From contig NZ_WTLB01000013.1 of NCBI RefSeq assembly GCF_011378855.1, positions 28,671 to 92,670 on the forward strand: DNA of 64,000 nucleotides, written 5' to 3'. A model generated the notes under the pieces. It saw only the letters and a program-made list of their open reading frames with translations, was not told where the DNA came from and searched no databases. This document shows, in pieces, positions 27,168 through 37,246 of this stretch. The stretch comes from Pseudoalteromonas sp. Z1A8. Lineage in GTDB: Bacteria; Pseudomonadota; Gammaproteobacteria; Enterobacterales; Alteromonadaceae. Position numbers and translations under genes: made by a program. Every line of letters begins with the position of its first letter. Positions within the stretch are counted from its first letter, which is position 1.

Positions 27168-29084
27168 ATGGGTAAAATTATCGGAATCGATTTAGGTACT
27201 ACAAACTCTTGTGTTGCAGTACTTGATGGTGGCAAAGCACGTGTTATTGAAAACGCTGAAGGCGATCGCACAACCCCGTCTATTATTGCTTATACGCAAG
27301 ACGGTGAAACATTAGTTGGTCAATCAGCTAAACGTCAAGCGGTTACTAACCCGACAAACACATTATTTGCAATCAAGCGTTTAATTGGTCGTCGTTTTGA
27401 AGACGAAGAAGTACAACGCGATATCGGCATCATGCCGTTTAAAATTGTTAAAGCTGACAACGGCGATGCATGGGTAGAAGCGGGCGGCGAAAAACGCGCT
27501 GCACCACAAATTTCTGCTGAAGTACTGAAAAAAATGAAGAAAACAGCTGAAGACTTCTTAGGTGAAGAAGTAACTGAAGCCGTAATCACAGTACCTGCAT
27601 ACTTTAACGATTCACAACGTCAAGCAACTAAAGATGCGGGTCGTATTGCGGGTCTTGAAGTTAAACGTATTATTAATGAGCCAACTGCTGCGGCACTTGC
27701 TTACGGTATGGATAAAAACCGTGGCGAAAACGTAGTTGCAGTATATGACTTAGGTGGCGGTACTTTCGATTTATCAATCATTGAGATTGATGAAGTTGAA
27801 GGCGAGCACACTTTTGAAGTACTTGCTACAAACGGCGACACTCACTTAGGTGGTGAAGATTTCGATAACCGCGTAATCAACTACTTAGTAGCTGAATTCA
27901 AGAAAGATCAAGGCTTAGACTTAAAAACTGATCCTCTTGCAATGCAACGTGTTAAAGAAGCTGCTGAAAAAGCTAAAATAGAACTTTCATCTGCACAGTC
28001 TACTGAAGTAAATCTTCCGTATGTAACTGCTGATGCATCTGGTCCTAAGCACATGAACGTGAAACTAACACGCGCTAAGCTTGAGTCACTAGTTGAAGAT
28101 TTAGTAATGAAGTCTCTAGAGCCGCTTAAACGTGCACTTGCTGATGCTGATTTATCAGTAAGCGACATCAACGACATTATCCTTGTTGGTGGCCAAACAC
28201 GTATGCCTTTAGTACAAAAAACGGTTGCTGATTTCTTCGGTAAAGAGCCACGTAAAGATGTTAACCCTGATGAAGCAGTTGCAGTAGGCGCAGCGATTCA
28301 AGGTGGTGTATTAGCGGGTGATGTTAAAGATGTACTTTTACTAGACGTTTCTCCATTATCTCTAGGTATCGAGACAATGGGTTCAGTAATGACTGCATTG
28401 ATTGAGAAAAATACGACGATTCCTACTAAGAAATCGCAAACATTCTCAACAGCTGAAGACAACCAATCTGCTGTAACAATTCACGTGTTACAAGGTGAGC
28501 GTAAACGTTCAAGCGATAATAAATCTTTAGGTCAATTTAACCTAGAAGGTATTCGCCCAGCACAACGTGGTACACCGCAAATTGAAGTAACATTTGATGT
28601 TGATGCTGATGGTATCTTACATGTATCTGCTAAAGATAAAGATACAGGTAAAGAGCAAAAAATTACGATTCAAGCATCTTCTGGCTTAAGCGATGAAGAA
28701 GTTGAAAAAATGGTTCGTGATGCAGAAGCACATGCTGAGGACGATAAAAAGTTTGAAGAACTTGTAGCTGCTCGTAACCAAGCTGATGCTTTAGTTCACG
28801 GTACTCGTAAGCAAATTGAAGAAGCTGGCGATGCATTACCAAGCGAAGATAAAGAAGCGATTGAAGCTGCTGTTGTAGATTTAGAAGCTGCAATTAAGAG
28901 CGACAATAAAGAAGAGATTGAAGCTAAAACTCAAGCTCTTGCTGAAAAGTCTCAAAAACTGATGGAAATTGCCCAAGCGAAAGCACAGCAAGGTTCAGCA
29001 GATGCAGGCGAGCAACAGCAATCAGCTAAGCAAGACGACGACGTTGTTGATGCAGAGTTCGAAGAAGTGAAAGACGACAAGTAA
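27168..29084 (+). CDS. dnaK: Chaperone DnaK (Hsp70)
   Basis: The 638-residue protein is full length. It starts [18 protein letters not shown] and contains [23 protein letters not shown], the substrate-binding domain from about 385 and the C-terminal tail ending with EFEEVKDDK, as in proteobacterial DnaK. It is the ATP-driven protein-folding chaperone, working with DnaJ (next gene) and GrpE (not in the window). The ribosome site is GTTGGAGAA. A heat-shock promoter precedes it. Confidence 0.99.
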   Translation: MGKIIGIDLGTTNSCVAVLDGGKARVIENAEGDRTTPSIIAYTQDGETLVGQSAKRQAVTNPTNTLFAIKRLIGRRFEDEEVQRDIGIMPFKIVKADNGDAWVEAGGEKRAAPQISAEVLKKMKKTAEDFLGEEVTEAVITVPAYFNDSQRQATKDAGRIAGLEVKRIINEPTAAALAYGMDKNRGENVVAVYDLGGGTFDLSIIEIDEVEGEHTFEVLATNGDTHLGGEDFDNRVINYLVAEFKKDQGLDLKTDPLAMQRVKEAAEKAKIELSSAQSTEVNLPYVTADASGPKHMNVKLTRAKLESLVEDLVMKSLEPLKRALADADLSVSDINDIILVGGQTRMPLVQKTVADFFGKEPRKDVNPDEAVAVGAAIQGGVLAGDVKDVLLLDVSPLSLGIETMGSVMTALIEKNTTIPTKKSQTFSTAEDNQSAVTIHVLQGERKRSSDNKSLGQFNLEGIRPAQRGTPQIEVTFDVDADGILHVSAKDKDTGKEQKITIQASSGLSDEEVEKMVRDAEAHAEDDKKFEELVAARNQADALVHGTRKQIEEAGDALPSEDKEAIEAAVVDLEAAIKSDNKEEIEAKTQALAEKSQKLMEIAQAKAQQGSADAGEQQQSAKQDDDVVDAEFEEVKDDK

Positions 29085-29155
29085 TTGTTGCTACCGCTTC
29101 TCGCTAACCAAAAACACTTAACTACGTTAGTTGTTTAGGTTAGGATGAACAATTG

Positions 29156-29187
29156 AGGCGCGCGAGCAATAGCTTGTCGCGCCTTTT
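29156..29187 (+). terminator. Hairpin between dnaK and dnaJ
   Basis: AGGCGCG pairs with CGCGCCT, extended by CGAGC/GCTTG around an AATA loop, then TTTT. It can partly terminate after dnaK and so lower dnaJ expression relative to dnaK, as in other bacteria. Confidence 0.65.
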
Positions 29188-29286
29188 GCATGTGTTTAAG
29201 GTTCAAAAATTCAATGATAAATCGATGCGATTTATCGGTTTATCCTGCAGCTTATGCTGCAAACAGAAAAGAGTAGTGTGATAGAT

Positions 29287-30426
29287 ATGTCAAAACGCGA
29301 TTATTACGAAGTCCTCGGCGTAAGCAAAGATGCGAGTGAGCGAGACATAAAAAAGGCGTATAAACGCTTAGCGATGAAATATCATCCAGATCGTACCGCA
29401 GGCGATAAAGATCTCGAAACAAAGTTTAAAGAAGTTAAAGAAGCGTACGAAATTTTAACTGATAGCCAAAAACGTCAAATGTATGACCAACATGGTCACG
29501 CAGCATTTGAACAAGGTGGCGGCGGTGGTCACGGTGGTTTTGGTGGCGGCCATGGCGACTTTGGTGATGTATTTGGCGACGTGTTTGGTGATATTTTTGG
29601 TGGCGGCGGTGGCCGACGTCAATCTCGTCAGCAACGAGGATCTGATTTACGTTACAACATGGATTTAAGCTTAGAAGAAGCGGTTCGTGGTAAAGAAGTT
29701 GAAATTAAAGTACCTACATGGGTTGGCTGTGAGCCGTGTGATGGCAGCGGTGCTAAAGCGGGTTCTAAACCTAAAACATGTACAACGTGTCATGGTGCTG
29801 GCCAAGTGCAAATGCGCCAAGGTTTCTTTGCTGTACAACAAACGTGTCCAACGTGTCAGGGACAAGGTCAGATTATTTCAGATCCTTGTAATAAATGTCA
29901 CGGTCAAGGCCGCGTAGAAAAAACTAAAACGCTTTCAGTTAAAATTCCAGCTGGCGTTGATACAGGCGATCGTATCCGCTTAACAGGTGAAGGCGAAGCA
30001 GGAATGCACGGCGCGCCATCAGGCGACTTGTACGTGCAAGTATCGGTTCGCGAGCATGAAATATTTGTACGTGAAGCAAACAATTTATACTGTGAAGTAC
30101 CAATTAGCTTTACGACAGCAGGTTTGGGTGGCGAAATTCAAGTGCCAACACTTGATGGCCGTGCAAAACTTAAAATACCTTCTGAAACGCAAACAGGCAA
30201 AATGTTCCGTATGCGTGGCAAGGGTGTTAAGTCTGTACGCAGCGGCGCTCAGGGCGATCTAATTTGTAAGGTAGTAATCGAAACGCCAGTTAATTTGAAT
30301 GAGCGTCAACGTGAACTATTAACAGAGTTAGATGAAAGCATGGGCACAGACAGCTCAAAAAACCGACCTAAAGAGCAAGGCTTTTTTGACGGTGTTAAAA
30401 AGTTTTTTGATGACTTAACTAAATAA
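29287..30426 (+). CDS. dnaJ: Co-chaperone DnaJ (Hsp40)
   Basis: The 379-residue protein starts [12 protein letters not shown] at 29287; a longer open frame begins at 29254 but this Met matches all DnaJ starts. Parts in order: J domain with HPD (YHPDRTAGD), Gly/Phe-rich linker (about 75-115), zinc domain with four CxxCxGxG repeats ([32 protein letters not shown]), and C-terminal substrate domains. It stimulates DnaK ATPase activity and delivers clients. Confidence 0.98.
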   Translation: MSKRDYYEVLGVSKDASERDIKKAYKRLAMKYHPDRTAGDKDLETKFKEVKEAYEILTDSQKRQMYDQHGHAAFEQGGGGGHGGFGGGHGDFGDVFGDVFGDIFGGGGGRRQSRQQRGSDLRYNMDLSLEEAVRGKEVEIKVPTWVGCEPCDGSGAKAGSKPKTCTTCHGAGQVQMRQGFFAVQQTCPTCQGQGQIISDPCNKCHGQGRVEKTKTLSVKIPAGVDTGDRIRLTGEGEAGMHGAPSGDLYVQVSVREHEIFVREANNLYCEVPISFTTAGLGGEIQVPTLDGRAKLKIPSETQTGKMFRMRGKGVKSVRSGAQGDLICKVVIETPVNLNERQRELLTELDESMGTDSSKNRPKEQGFFDGVKKFFDDLTK

Positions 30427-30446
30427 ATTTACGTTTAGTTATTAAT

Positions 30447-30477
30447 AAAACGGCGCTATTTTAGCGCCGTTTTTTTT
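30447..30477 (+). terminator. Intrinsic terminator after dnaJ
   Basis: AAAACGGCGCTA pairs with TAGCGCCGTTTT around a 3-nt loop and is followed by a T run, a classical rho-independent terminator. Confidence 0.92.
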
Positions 30478-30521
30478 GCTTAAAATTGTGCTACTTTAAT
30501 ATTAATTCAGCAATATGATAA

Positions 30522-30989
30522 ATGATTATGACACCAGCTATCGAACTATTAAAAAAACAAAAAATTCCCTTTGAAGTGCTCAGCTATGAACACGATACAA
30601 GTAATAGCCATTATGGGCTTGAAGCCGTTGAAAAGTTAAATTTAGATAGTGCTCAGGTATATAAAACTCTCGTTCTTGAAACGCACGAAGGCCAACTAAT
30701 TGTTGCTGTCACCCCTGTTTCTCAACAAGTTAACTTAAAACAGCTAGCAAAATTATGTGGTACTAAAAAAGTAGTGATGGCTGCCCCACAAAAAGTCCAA
30801 ACTAGCACGGGTTATATTTTAGGTGGAGTAAGTCCTCTTGGGCAAAAAAAACGTCTAACTACGTTTATTCATAGTAGTGCTTCACTGTTTAGCACTATTA
30901 ATGTGAGCGCCGGAAAACGAGGCTTAGAAATTGCACTCTCACCAACTGATTTGGCTGTATTGACTAACGCTAAATTTGGCGATTTATAG
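30522..30989 (+). CDS. ybaK: YbaK-type Cys-tRNA(Pro) deacylase
   Basis: The 155-residue protein has the YbaK/EbsC fold: VYKTLVLETHEGQLIVAVTPV, a Lys-rich active site region, and YILGGVSPLGQKKRLTTFI, the hallmark GGVSPxGQKK. It hydrolyses Cys-tRNA(Pro) formed by mischarging. Two Met codons lie at 30522 and 30528; neither has a clear ribosome site. Single gene after the dnaJ terminator. Confidence 0.92.
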   Translation: MIMTPAIELLKKQKIPFEVLSYEHDTSNSHYGLEAVEKLNLDSAQVYKTLVLETHEGQLIVAVTPVSQQVNLKQLAKLCGTKKVVMAAPQKVQTSTGYILGGVSPLGQKKRLTTFIHSSASLFSTINVSAGKRGLEIALSPTDLAVLTNAKFGDL

Positions 30990-31139
30990 ACTTTATTTTG
31001 TATAATTACCTTCTGTACAGGTAATTAATTCAAGTTAAGCCATTTGCTCAATCCCCTATTTGTAGCTACATTTAGAGTATCTTTATACCGTTAATATTTA
31101 ATACTAAACGGTATTATACTTTTGTATACGGCTGTTTGT

Positions 31140-31544
31140 ATGAACCTTTTAGATGTTGATTATTTTGCAATACTTGTAGCTGCACTTTCATCTTTTATGC
31201 TTGGCGGTGTATGGTACTCAAAAGCTTTATTTAAAAATGCATGGCTAGAAAGTATTGGCTTAACCGACCAAGATTTGCAGTCGGCTAATCCTAAGTTGAT
31301 ATTTGGCGGCAGCTTTTTTTTAGTGTTTATAGCGGCTTTAATGCTGTCTCTTTTTTTAGGTAAAGACGCAAGCTTAGGTGAAAGTATAGGGACTGGCTTT
31401 ATTATCGGCTTTTTTTGGATTGGCAGTTCATTAGGATTAAGTTATATATTTGAGCAACGTCCTTTAAAGCTTTTTTTAATTAACGGGGGGTATCACATTT
31501 TACAGTTTTCGTTAATGGGGCTTATTTTAGGGCTATGGCCGTAA
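31140..31544 (+). CDS. DUF1761 family membrane protein
   Basis: The protein (134 residues from the ATG at 31140) has four membrane helices. FMLGGVWYSKALFKNAWLE in the first part and LSYIFEQRPLKLFLINGGYH in the last are typical of DUF1761. The open frame extends to a TTG at 31122, which I reject because ATG is preferred. Function unknown. Confidence 0.75.
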   Translation: MNLLDVDYFAILVAALSSFMLGGVWYSKALFKNAWLESIGLTDQDLQSANPKLIFGGSFFLVFIAALMLSLFLGKDASLGESIGTGFIIGFFWIGSSLGLSYIFEQRPLKLFLINGGYHILQFSLMGLILGLWP

Positions 31545-31636
31545 AATTTTAATAACCATTAACGCCTAATTTGATTCTTATCTACGAGTAGAGTAGTTTT
31601 ATATAATCTCCATTTACATGATTGGTAAAGGTATTA

Positions 31637-32005
31637 ATGAAAATATTAGTTGTTGATGATATGCCGCTTATGCGTCATGTATTAATTAATATGTTGAGAA
31701 AACTAGAGTATAGCAATATCGTTGAAGCCACTGATGGATTGCAAGCTTTGGCTTTTTTACACAATCAGCATTTTGATTTGGTTATTACAGACCTCCATAT
31801 GCCAAAAATGAATGGTGTTGATTTACTCGCAAATATTAGAAAAGATGAAGCTCTTGCTGATATTCCTGTATTGATGGTCACCTGTGAAGATGGTACAGAT
31901 AAAGTTAAGCAAGTTATTGCAGCTAAAGTGTCGGGGTTTATAATTAAACCTTTTAATATGAATGTATTATCATCTCAATTAAACCGCTTCTTTTTTAAAG
32001 ATTAG
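31637..32005 (+). CDS. CheY-like single-domain response regulator
   Basis: The 122-residue protein is only a receiver domain: acidic pair VVDDMP, phosphorylated Asp in VITDLHMPKMNG, switch Thr in MVTCEDG, and the conserved Lys in FIIKPFN. The sequence resembles CheY, but no chemotaxis or kinase gene is nearby, so its partner is unknown. The ATG at 31637 has AAAGG in front; a TTG at 31622 also exists in frame. Confidence 0.85.
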   Translation: MKILVVDDMPLMRHVLINMLRKLEYSNIVEATDGLQALAFLHNQHFDLVITDLHMPKMNGVDLLANIRKDEALADIPVLMVTCEDGTDKVKQVIAAKVSGFIIKPFNMNVLSSQLNRFFFKD

Positions 32006-32148
32006 GCTGTATTTATTTATAGCCACAAAACTATTATGAGCTTATTCTCAATAAACATACCGCATAAAAATTCTAAGTTCCTGTTGTAACCTTTACCTAT
32101 CTAAACTGATATCATAGTTAATTACTTTTTATAATCCAGTAGGACGTA

Positions 32149-32400
32149 ATGGCAAAACCCAATAAAAAAGGCCCTACTAAAACGGTCGATATTTTTTGCT
32201 CAGCCTGTAAAGCTTCGTTATTTAAATACCGAAAAGGAGGGAAAGGGGCATTAGTTAAGTGTTTTAAAGAGCGTATTAGTCAAGACTTTACAAGTGAGCC
32301 ATGTATTTGCCCTAACTGTAGCCGTCCATTTGCCCGAGAAGCTATTATTCGTGGTGCACCAGCCTATAAAATTATCGGCGGAAAAGTAACGTTTAAATAA
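32149..32400 (+). CDS. Small zinc-ribbon protein
   Basis: The 83-residue protein has two Cys pairs, CSAC (about 17-20) and CPNC (about 54-57) plus a nearby Cys (PCICPNC), forming a likely zinc ribbon. The N-terminus is basic (MAKPNKKGPTKTVD). I do not recognise a named family beyond conserved hypothetical zinc-ribbon proteins. AGGAC before the ATG is a fair ribosome site. Confidence 0.65.
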   Translation: MAKPNKKGPTKTVDIFCSACKASLFKYRKGGKGALVKCFKERISQDFTSEPCICPNCSRPFAREAIIRGAPAYKIIGGKVTFK

Positions 32401-32486
32401 AGTTTTGAAGTAAAGCCTTCTCCATACGGACATATGGCCTTGTTAGAATTTACCATATTGATAGAATCGCTCGGTTTGCTGTTTCA

Positions 32487-32558
32487 ATGAATGAAAAAAC
32501 ACCCTCCCCATGGATTGGGCCAGTTTATTGGGTTATTTTAAAAATGGATAAAGGATAG
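32487..32558 (+). CDS. Possible 23-residue leader peptide
   Basis: The frame MNEKTPSPWIGPVYWVILKM ends three residues later at a TAG that sits just behind the AAGGA of the next gene, whose GTG start follows 4 bp later. This would allow translational coupling. There is no ribosome site in front and no support beyond position, so it may be chance. Confidence 0.2.
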   Translation: MNEKTPSPWIGPVYWVILKMDKG

Positions 32559-32562
32559 TTTC

Positions 32563-32826
32563 GTGATAGCACTCTTATTTGACATCATAGGCATGACAGG
32601 TACTTTTTTAGTAGTTGGTTCATTTTTCTTACTGCAGCTAGGTAAAACGTCTCCAGCTAGCCTAACGTATAATATGATGAATTTAACAGGGGCGATTTTA
32701 TTGTTAATTAGCCTTTGCTATAACTTTAATTTAGCAAGCTTTGTGATTGAAATATTTTGGATAGCCGCATCATTAATCGGTTTATACAAATACTTAAAAA
32801 ACAGATCAACTTTAGCTACAAATTAA
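32563..32826 (+). CDS. CBU_0592-like small membrane protein
   Basis: The 87-residue protein has three membrane helices with GTFLVVGSFFLLQLGK, YNMMNLTGAILLL and IEIFWIAASLIGLYKYL, the pattern of the CBU_0592-like family. The start is a GTG at 32563, supported by AAAGGA 8 bp before it. Function unknown; possibly related to the SWEET/PQ-loop layout. Confidence 0.7.
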   Translation: MIALLFDIIGMTGTFLVVGSFFLLQLGKTSPASLTYNMMNLTGAILLLISLCYNFNLASFVIEIFWIAASLIGLYKYLKNRSTLATN

Positions 32827-33016
32827 TAAAGTATTAATTTTGTTCTACATCTTAGGCACTGCAAACATAACTGTTTGCGGTGTTTTTTGCTTTTAGGGTT
32901 AAATTTAGTTAGTAAGTATAATTAAATGCTTTTGTTAACAAAAAGTTTATATATCTGTGTCCTATAAGTCGTTACACTAGCTGCCTTAAATTTTTAGGCT
33001 ATTTCTCGGGCAGGCC

Positions 33017-34747
33017 ATGTTTACGTTTTCTAAAAAAATAATTACAGTATGTTTATTATTAGTATTAATTTTAGTTGTTACATTTTGGGTAGGCCGCACT
33101 AACGATATTGAAAAAGCAACGGTGCAAGCACAAAGCCAAATTACTCAATTAAATAATTATATTGATACAGAGCTAGCTCGTTTTTCTGCTATTCCACAAC
33201 TGCTCACTTACAATCAGTTAATGATTGATTTTGTAAGTGGTGAGCAACAACATTACAACGCTATTAATAACTACTTGGCCGACATTCAACAGGCAAGTGG
33301 CTCCTCTGATATATTCGTACTTAATACTCAAGGCGAGGTTACAGCGAGTAGCAATTGGCAAGTTGATTACACCTTTTTAGGTAGTAACTTTGCATTTAGA
33401 CCTTATTTTAAACGTGCCTTCGCAGGCGAAAAAGTGGCCTATTTTGCCTTAGGTATGCGCTCAAAAGAGCGAGGAATTTATTTTTCACAAGCGGTTTATC
33501 ACGACAACAAAGCGGTAGGTGTTGTGGTATTAAAGGTTAATGTAAGTAAATTTGAAAATGATAGAGAGCTTTTAAATACATCAATGGCGAGTCATTTTTA
33601 CTTGCAGCTTGCTGATGACGTTATTGCTATGTCGGATGTGCCCGCTTGGCGTTTAAATAGTTTTAGTGAGTTTGATATAACGCAGCGTCGTGATATTAAA
33701 TTACGCAGAGCGTATTTAGATCATCAACCTGCATATGTTGAGCAATTTCAATATATTAGTGAAGGTATAACGCATTATAAAATAAATAAAAAGTTATATG
33801 TAAGCGCAGCTAAACCACTGCGTTATTTTAGCGCAAATATGTATGTGCTTGTTGATGTAACCTCTGTAAATTCGGCGCAATTACCTCGATTATTTTGGGT
33901 TAGTGTTATTTACGGTTTAATAACTATTATAGGCTATAGCTTACTGGCTCGTTTTGCTGGCTATAAAAAACTTTTATATTCAAGACACAGTCTAGAAACA
34001 AAAGTAATTGAGCGAACACAAGAGCTTGAAAAAGCACAAGTTGCGCTAGTGCAATCTGCTAAGCTGGCCACAATAGGGCAGTTAAGTGCAGGCATTAATC
34101 ATGAAATAAATCAGCCATTAAGTGCAATTAACACTTACCTTGCAAGTGCTAAAAGGTTATTAGCTAAGCAAAACTATAGCGCTCTAGCTGAGAGCCTTAA
34201 TGTTGTTGAAGGGCTTGTTGATCGAGTGCATAAAATAGTCGGACAGTTAAAGCATTTTAGCAAACCCTCACAAACTCAATTACGGCCTCACCCATTGGCG
34301 GGTTTAATTAATAACGCTTTAATGATAGCCAGCTCGCAATTAAAGCAAGATAACGTGCAAGTAGATCCACCTCAAATAGATGGTGCGTTGATTGTATGGG
34401 TAGATTCGCTTAAATTTGAGCAAGTGCTGGTTAATCTGATTACTAATGCAAGCCAGGCAATGAATGGCGCAATAGTTCGTAAATTGAGCTTTAAGGTTGA
34501 ATGCTTTGATAACCGCGTAAAACTTTCAATTTTAGATACCGGTTCGGGTATCGAACAACATGCATTTGGTAATTTATTTGAACCATTTTACAGTACTAAA
34601 GCAAGTAATGGTTTAGGGCTTGGGTTATCTATATCAAAGCAAATTATTGATTCGTTTAGCGGATCTTTAAGTGCACATAATAGATTGGAAGGGGGGGCTG
34701 AGTTTATAATAAGCTTATCGAGTACGCAGGATAAAGCAGATGATTGA
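33017..34747 (+). CDS. dctB: DctB-like sensor histidine kinase
   Basis: The 576-residue protein has a membrane helix (about 9-25), a periplasmic double-PDC sensor region (about 40-285) with YFALGMRSKERGIYFSQ, as seen in DctB-type dicarboxylate sensors, a second helix (about 291-313), a coiled linker and the kinase core: phosphorylated His362 (GINHEINQPLSA), N box NLITNASQAM, DTGSGI, and GLGLGLSI. It probably senses C4-dicarboxylates and phosphorylates the next gene's product, which overlaps it by 8 bp. The transporter genes downstream support this. Confidence 0.88.
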   Translation: MFTFSKKIITVCLLLVLILVVTFWVGRTNDIEKATVQAQSQITQLNNYIDTELARFSAIPQLLTYNQLMIDFVSGEQQHYNAINNYLADIQQASGSSDIFVLNTQGEVTASSNWQVDYTFLGSNFAFRPYFKRAFAGEKVAYFALGMRSKERGIYFSQAVYHDNKAVGVVVLKVNVSKFENDRELLNTSMASHFYLQLADDVIAMSDVPAWRLNSFSEFDITQRRDIKLRRAYLDHQPAYVEQFQYISEGITHYKINKKLYVSAAKPLRYFSANMYVLVDVTSVNSAQLPRLFWVSVIYGLITIIGYSLLARFAGYKKLLYSRHSLETKVIERTQELEKAQVALVQSAKLATIGQLSAGINHEINQPLSAINTYLASAKRLLAKQNYSALAESLNVVEGLVDRVHKIVGQLKHFSKPSQTQLRPHPLAGLINNALMIASSQLKQDNVQVDPPQIDGALIVWVDSLKFEQVLVNLITNASQAMNGAIVRKLSFKVECFDNRVKLSILDTGSGIEQHAFGNLFEPFYSTKASNGLGLGLSISKQIIDSFSGSLSAHNRLEGGAEFIISLSSTQDKADD

Positions 34748-36104
34748 ACAATCAGCATGTAAGCACATCATTATTATTGATGATGAAGCTATGATCAGAG
34801 ATTCATTAAAGCAATTACTGACCCTTGAAGGCTATACAGTTGAGTGTTTTAGCGATGCAAGCGCCGCCTTAACCAAGCTCAACCGCCGTTTTATGGGCGT
34901 GGTGCTTAGCGATATAAATATGCCCACAATGGATGGGATAACACTGCTTGAGCAAGTAACTGCCTTTGACAGTGAGCTTCCGGTTATATTTTTAACAGGT
35001 TATGCCGATGTAACAATTGCTGTAAAAGCGATGCAACTAGGGGCCTATGATTTATTTGAAAAGCCACTTAATGAATCACTACTCGATTGCATAGCTAGGG
35101 CCTGCGATAAACGCAGCCTAGTGATTCAAAACCGCGCATTAAAATTAGCTGTACAAAAAACCTCAGCACCCGGCGTTCGCATATTGGGTGATACGCCTAA
35201 AATGCAAGACATGATGCATTTGCTAAATACCGTAATTGATACCCCTGCTGATGTGATGATTGAAGGCGAAACAGGCACGGGTAAAGAGCTTGTAGCACGT
35301 TATTTACACGACCAAAGCATTCGTTCTAGCTCTAACTTTGTTGCGATTAATTGCGGCGCAGTGCCTGAGCAATTAATAGAAAGTGAGTTATTTGGCGCAG
35401 CAAGTGGTGCCTACACGGGAGCAACTCATGCTCGCAAAGGTAAGTTTGAATTTGCGCAAGGCGGCACCGTATTTTTAGATGAAATTGAAAGTACGCCTAT
35501 GTCGCTACAAGTTAAATTACTGCGTGTATTAGAGGAGCGCAAAGTAACCCCTGTTGGTGATAATAAAGCAATTAATTTAGACATACGAATTGTGGCTGCA
35601 ACTAAAGTTGATTTGCTCTCGTTGGTTGAAAAAGGCGAGTTTAGAGCTGATTTATACTACAGACTCAGCTTAGTAAAAGTAAACATACCGCCACTGCGCG
35701 CCCGAAAAGCCGACATATTACTTTTGTTTAAGCATTTTAGCTCTATTGCAGCAACGCGTTACCATAAACCACCAGCCCCTCTTAATAGCGAATTACAGCA
35801 GCGCTTAATTGCATACGATTGGCCAGGTAATGTAAGGGAGCTCAGAAACCAAGCTGAGCGCGCCGTTTTACTCGGTGTTGAGCTGGCTTTTGTCGTTACA
35901 AAAACGCAGTCTCAAGGTGAACTATCTCCCGATTTAAGTCTATCTGAAAAAGTCTCATTTTATGAACAATCCCTAATAGAAGAGGCGTTAGAGCGACACC
36001 ATGGCAGCATTAAAAATACAATGGAAACACTGCAAATTGCCCGTAAAACCCTCTACGATAAAATGAGTAAATACAATTTAAACCGTGATATGTTCACTGA
36101 CTAA
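34740..36104 (+). CDS. dctD: DctD-like sigma-54 response regulator
   Basis: The 454-residue protein has a receiver domain (phosphorylated Asp58 in LSDINMP, Lys109), an AAA+ domain with Walker A GETGTGKE (about 176-183), the sigma-54 contact loop GAYTGA (223-228, the common Tyr variant), Walker B GGTVFLDEIE, and a C-terminal Fis-like helix-turn-helix (HHGSIKNTMETLQIARKTLY). It activates sigma-54 promoters. A matching sigma-54 promoter and palindromic upstream site precede the porin-transporter operon next to it. Confidence 0.92.
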   Translation: MIEQSACKHIIIIDDEAMIRDSLKQLLTLEGYTVECFSDASAALTKLNRRFMGVVLSDINMPTMDGITLLEQVTAFDSELPVIFLTGYADVTIAVKAMQLGAYDLFEKPLNESLLDCIARACDKRSLVIQNRALKLAVQKTSAPGVRILGDTPKMQDMMHLLNTVIDTPADVMIEGETGTGKELVARYLHDQSIRSSSNFVAINCGAVPEQLIESELFGAASGAYTGATHARKGKFEFAQGGTVFLDEIESTPMSLQVKLLRVLEERKVTPVGDNKAINLDIRIVAATKVDLLSLVEKGEFRADLYYRLSLVKVNIPPLRARKADILLLFKHFSSIAATRYHKPPAPLNSELQQRLIAYDWPGNVRELRNQAERAVLLGVELAFVVTKTQSQGELSPDLSLSEKVSFYEQSLIEEALERHHGSIKNTMETLQIARKTLYDKMSKYNLNRDMFTD

Positions 36105-36106
36105 CG

Positions 36107-36158
36107 TGTGCGGTATTTGTGACAATCTAATTATTTTAATGTGTGGAAAACCGCACAT
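36107..36158 (+). promoter_or_regulatory. Upstream activator sites for the DctD-like regulator
   Basis: ATGTGTGGAAAACCGCACAT (36139-36158) is a near-perfect palindrome (arms differ at one position) built on TGTGCGG, the type of sequence bound by DctD upstream of dct transport genes. A second TGTGCGG half-site is at 36107-36113, just past the dctD stop. They lie about 60-110 bp upstream of the sigma-54 promoter. The palindrome is followed by a T run, so it may also end the dctBD transcript. Confidence 0.6.
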
Positions 36159-36218
36159 TTTTTTCTTTTATTGTTGATTTATAAAACCAACCATCTGAAA
36201 TTTAATAACTTTATATCA

Positions 36219-36235
36219 TTGGCAGTAAAGTTGCT
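36219..36235 (+). promoter_or_regulatory. Sigma-54 promoter of porin-dicarboxylate transporter operon
   Basis: TTGGCAGTAAAGTTGCT has GG and GC separated by exactly 10 bp and matches the -24/-12 consensus TGGCAC-N5-TTGCW except for one base. The predicted start of transcription is near 36246, 35 bp before the porin start. Confidence 0.75.
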
Positions 36236-36280
36236 CTATTAGAACTGACAACAAGTAGATTCTAATAATCAGGACACACA

Positions 36281-37237
36281 ATGATAAAGTTTACACACCC
36301 CTATATTTTACTCACCTCAATGAGTGGCCTCGCTATTTGCTCGTACTCTGCTCAAGCGGCTGAATATGCTGTATATGGTAAAGCTGAGGTACAAATTGCT
36401 AATACCGACACGGGTATAATGCGCTACGCAGAAGAAGGTACACAAATAGAAGCGCCATTCTCGCGTATTGGTATTAAAGGCGACCACACACTTAACGAAT
36501 ACCTAAGCGTTGTTTTTAAATATGAAGTACAAGTAAAAGGCTTTGAGGAAGACGACACCGACGAACCTTTCACTGCACGTAATACTTACTTAGGTTTAAA
36601 AGGCGCGTTTGGTGAAGTTGTAGTAGGAAGAAACGATACTCGCTTTAAATACTCAGAAGGAAAAGTGGATAACTTTAACGAAACCCAAGGCGATATATCA
36701 CAAGTTATTGCTGGGCAAGACAGACTCGGTGATACGTTAACTTACACCTCTAAATACTGGTATAACGCACAGTTTTCATTTACCTACGCCCCAAAAGATG
36801 ACAATAAAGATAATGAAGCAGGTTTTGCTGCTACGCTTATCTATGGTGATCGTAATTTAAGCAATACAGCATATTATATAACGTTGAGTCATGTAGAATC
36901 GCTTAACAACATCACCGCAAGTCGTATAGCGGGTGCTTATAAGTTTGAGCAATTACAATTAGGCGCTCTGTACCAGCATTCAGAATCGGAAGATGGCATT
37001 AAATCAGGCAATGGCTATGTTGTAAGTCTAAGCTATACACTTGATAAGTGGGTACCAAAAATTCAGTTTGCTAAAGATGATTCAGCACTTCGTCAAGCTT
37101 CAGATGCCACACAATGGACTACTGGGCTTGACTACGTGTTCGATAAGCAAACAACTGCTTACCTCTTATATACCGATCTTAATTTAGAAGAACAAGACGA
37201 CAGCAGTGTTGCGCTTGGTCTTAAATACAAATTTTAG
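36281..37237 (+). CDS. Gram-negative porin (dicarboxylate-regulon)
   Basis: The 318-residue protein has a signal peptide (cleavage after SAQA, about 27), then a beta-barrel with alternating polar and aromatic residues, starting AEYAVYGKAEVQIA with RIGIKGDHTLNEYL, typical of OmpC-like general porins, and ending LGLKYKF with the C-terminal Phe. It is 9 bp upstream of the DASS transporter and behind the sigma-54 promoter, so it likely lets dicarboxylates cross the outer membrane. Confidence 0.85.
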   Translation: MIKFTHPYILLTSMSGLAICSYSAQAAEYAVYGKAEVQIANTDTGIMRYAEEGTQIEAPFSRIGIKGDHTLNEYLSVVFKYEVQVKGFEEDDTDEPFTARNTYLGLKGAFGEVVVGRNDTRFKYSEGKVDNFNETQGDISQVIAGQDRLGDTLTYTSKYWYNAQFSFTYAPKDDNKDNEAGFAATLIYGDRNLSNTAYYITLSHVESLNNITASRIAGAYKFEQLQLGALYQHSESEDGIKSGNGYVVSLSYTLDKWVPKIQFAKDDSALRQASDATQWTTGLDYVFDKQTTAYLLYTDLNLEEQDDSSVALGLKYKF

Positions 37238-37246
37238 AGGCCTGCC

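Noticed and set aside
27335..28893. Several open frames opposite dnaK
   Set aside because: They are shadows of a highly conserved coding sequence with biased codon use and have no motifs of their own.
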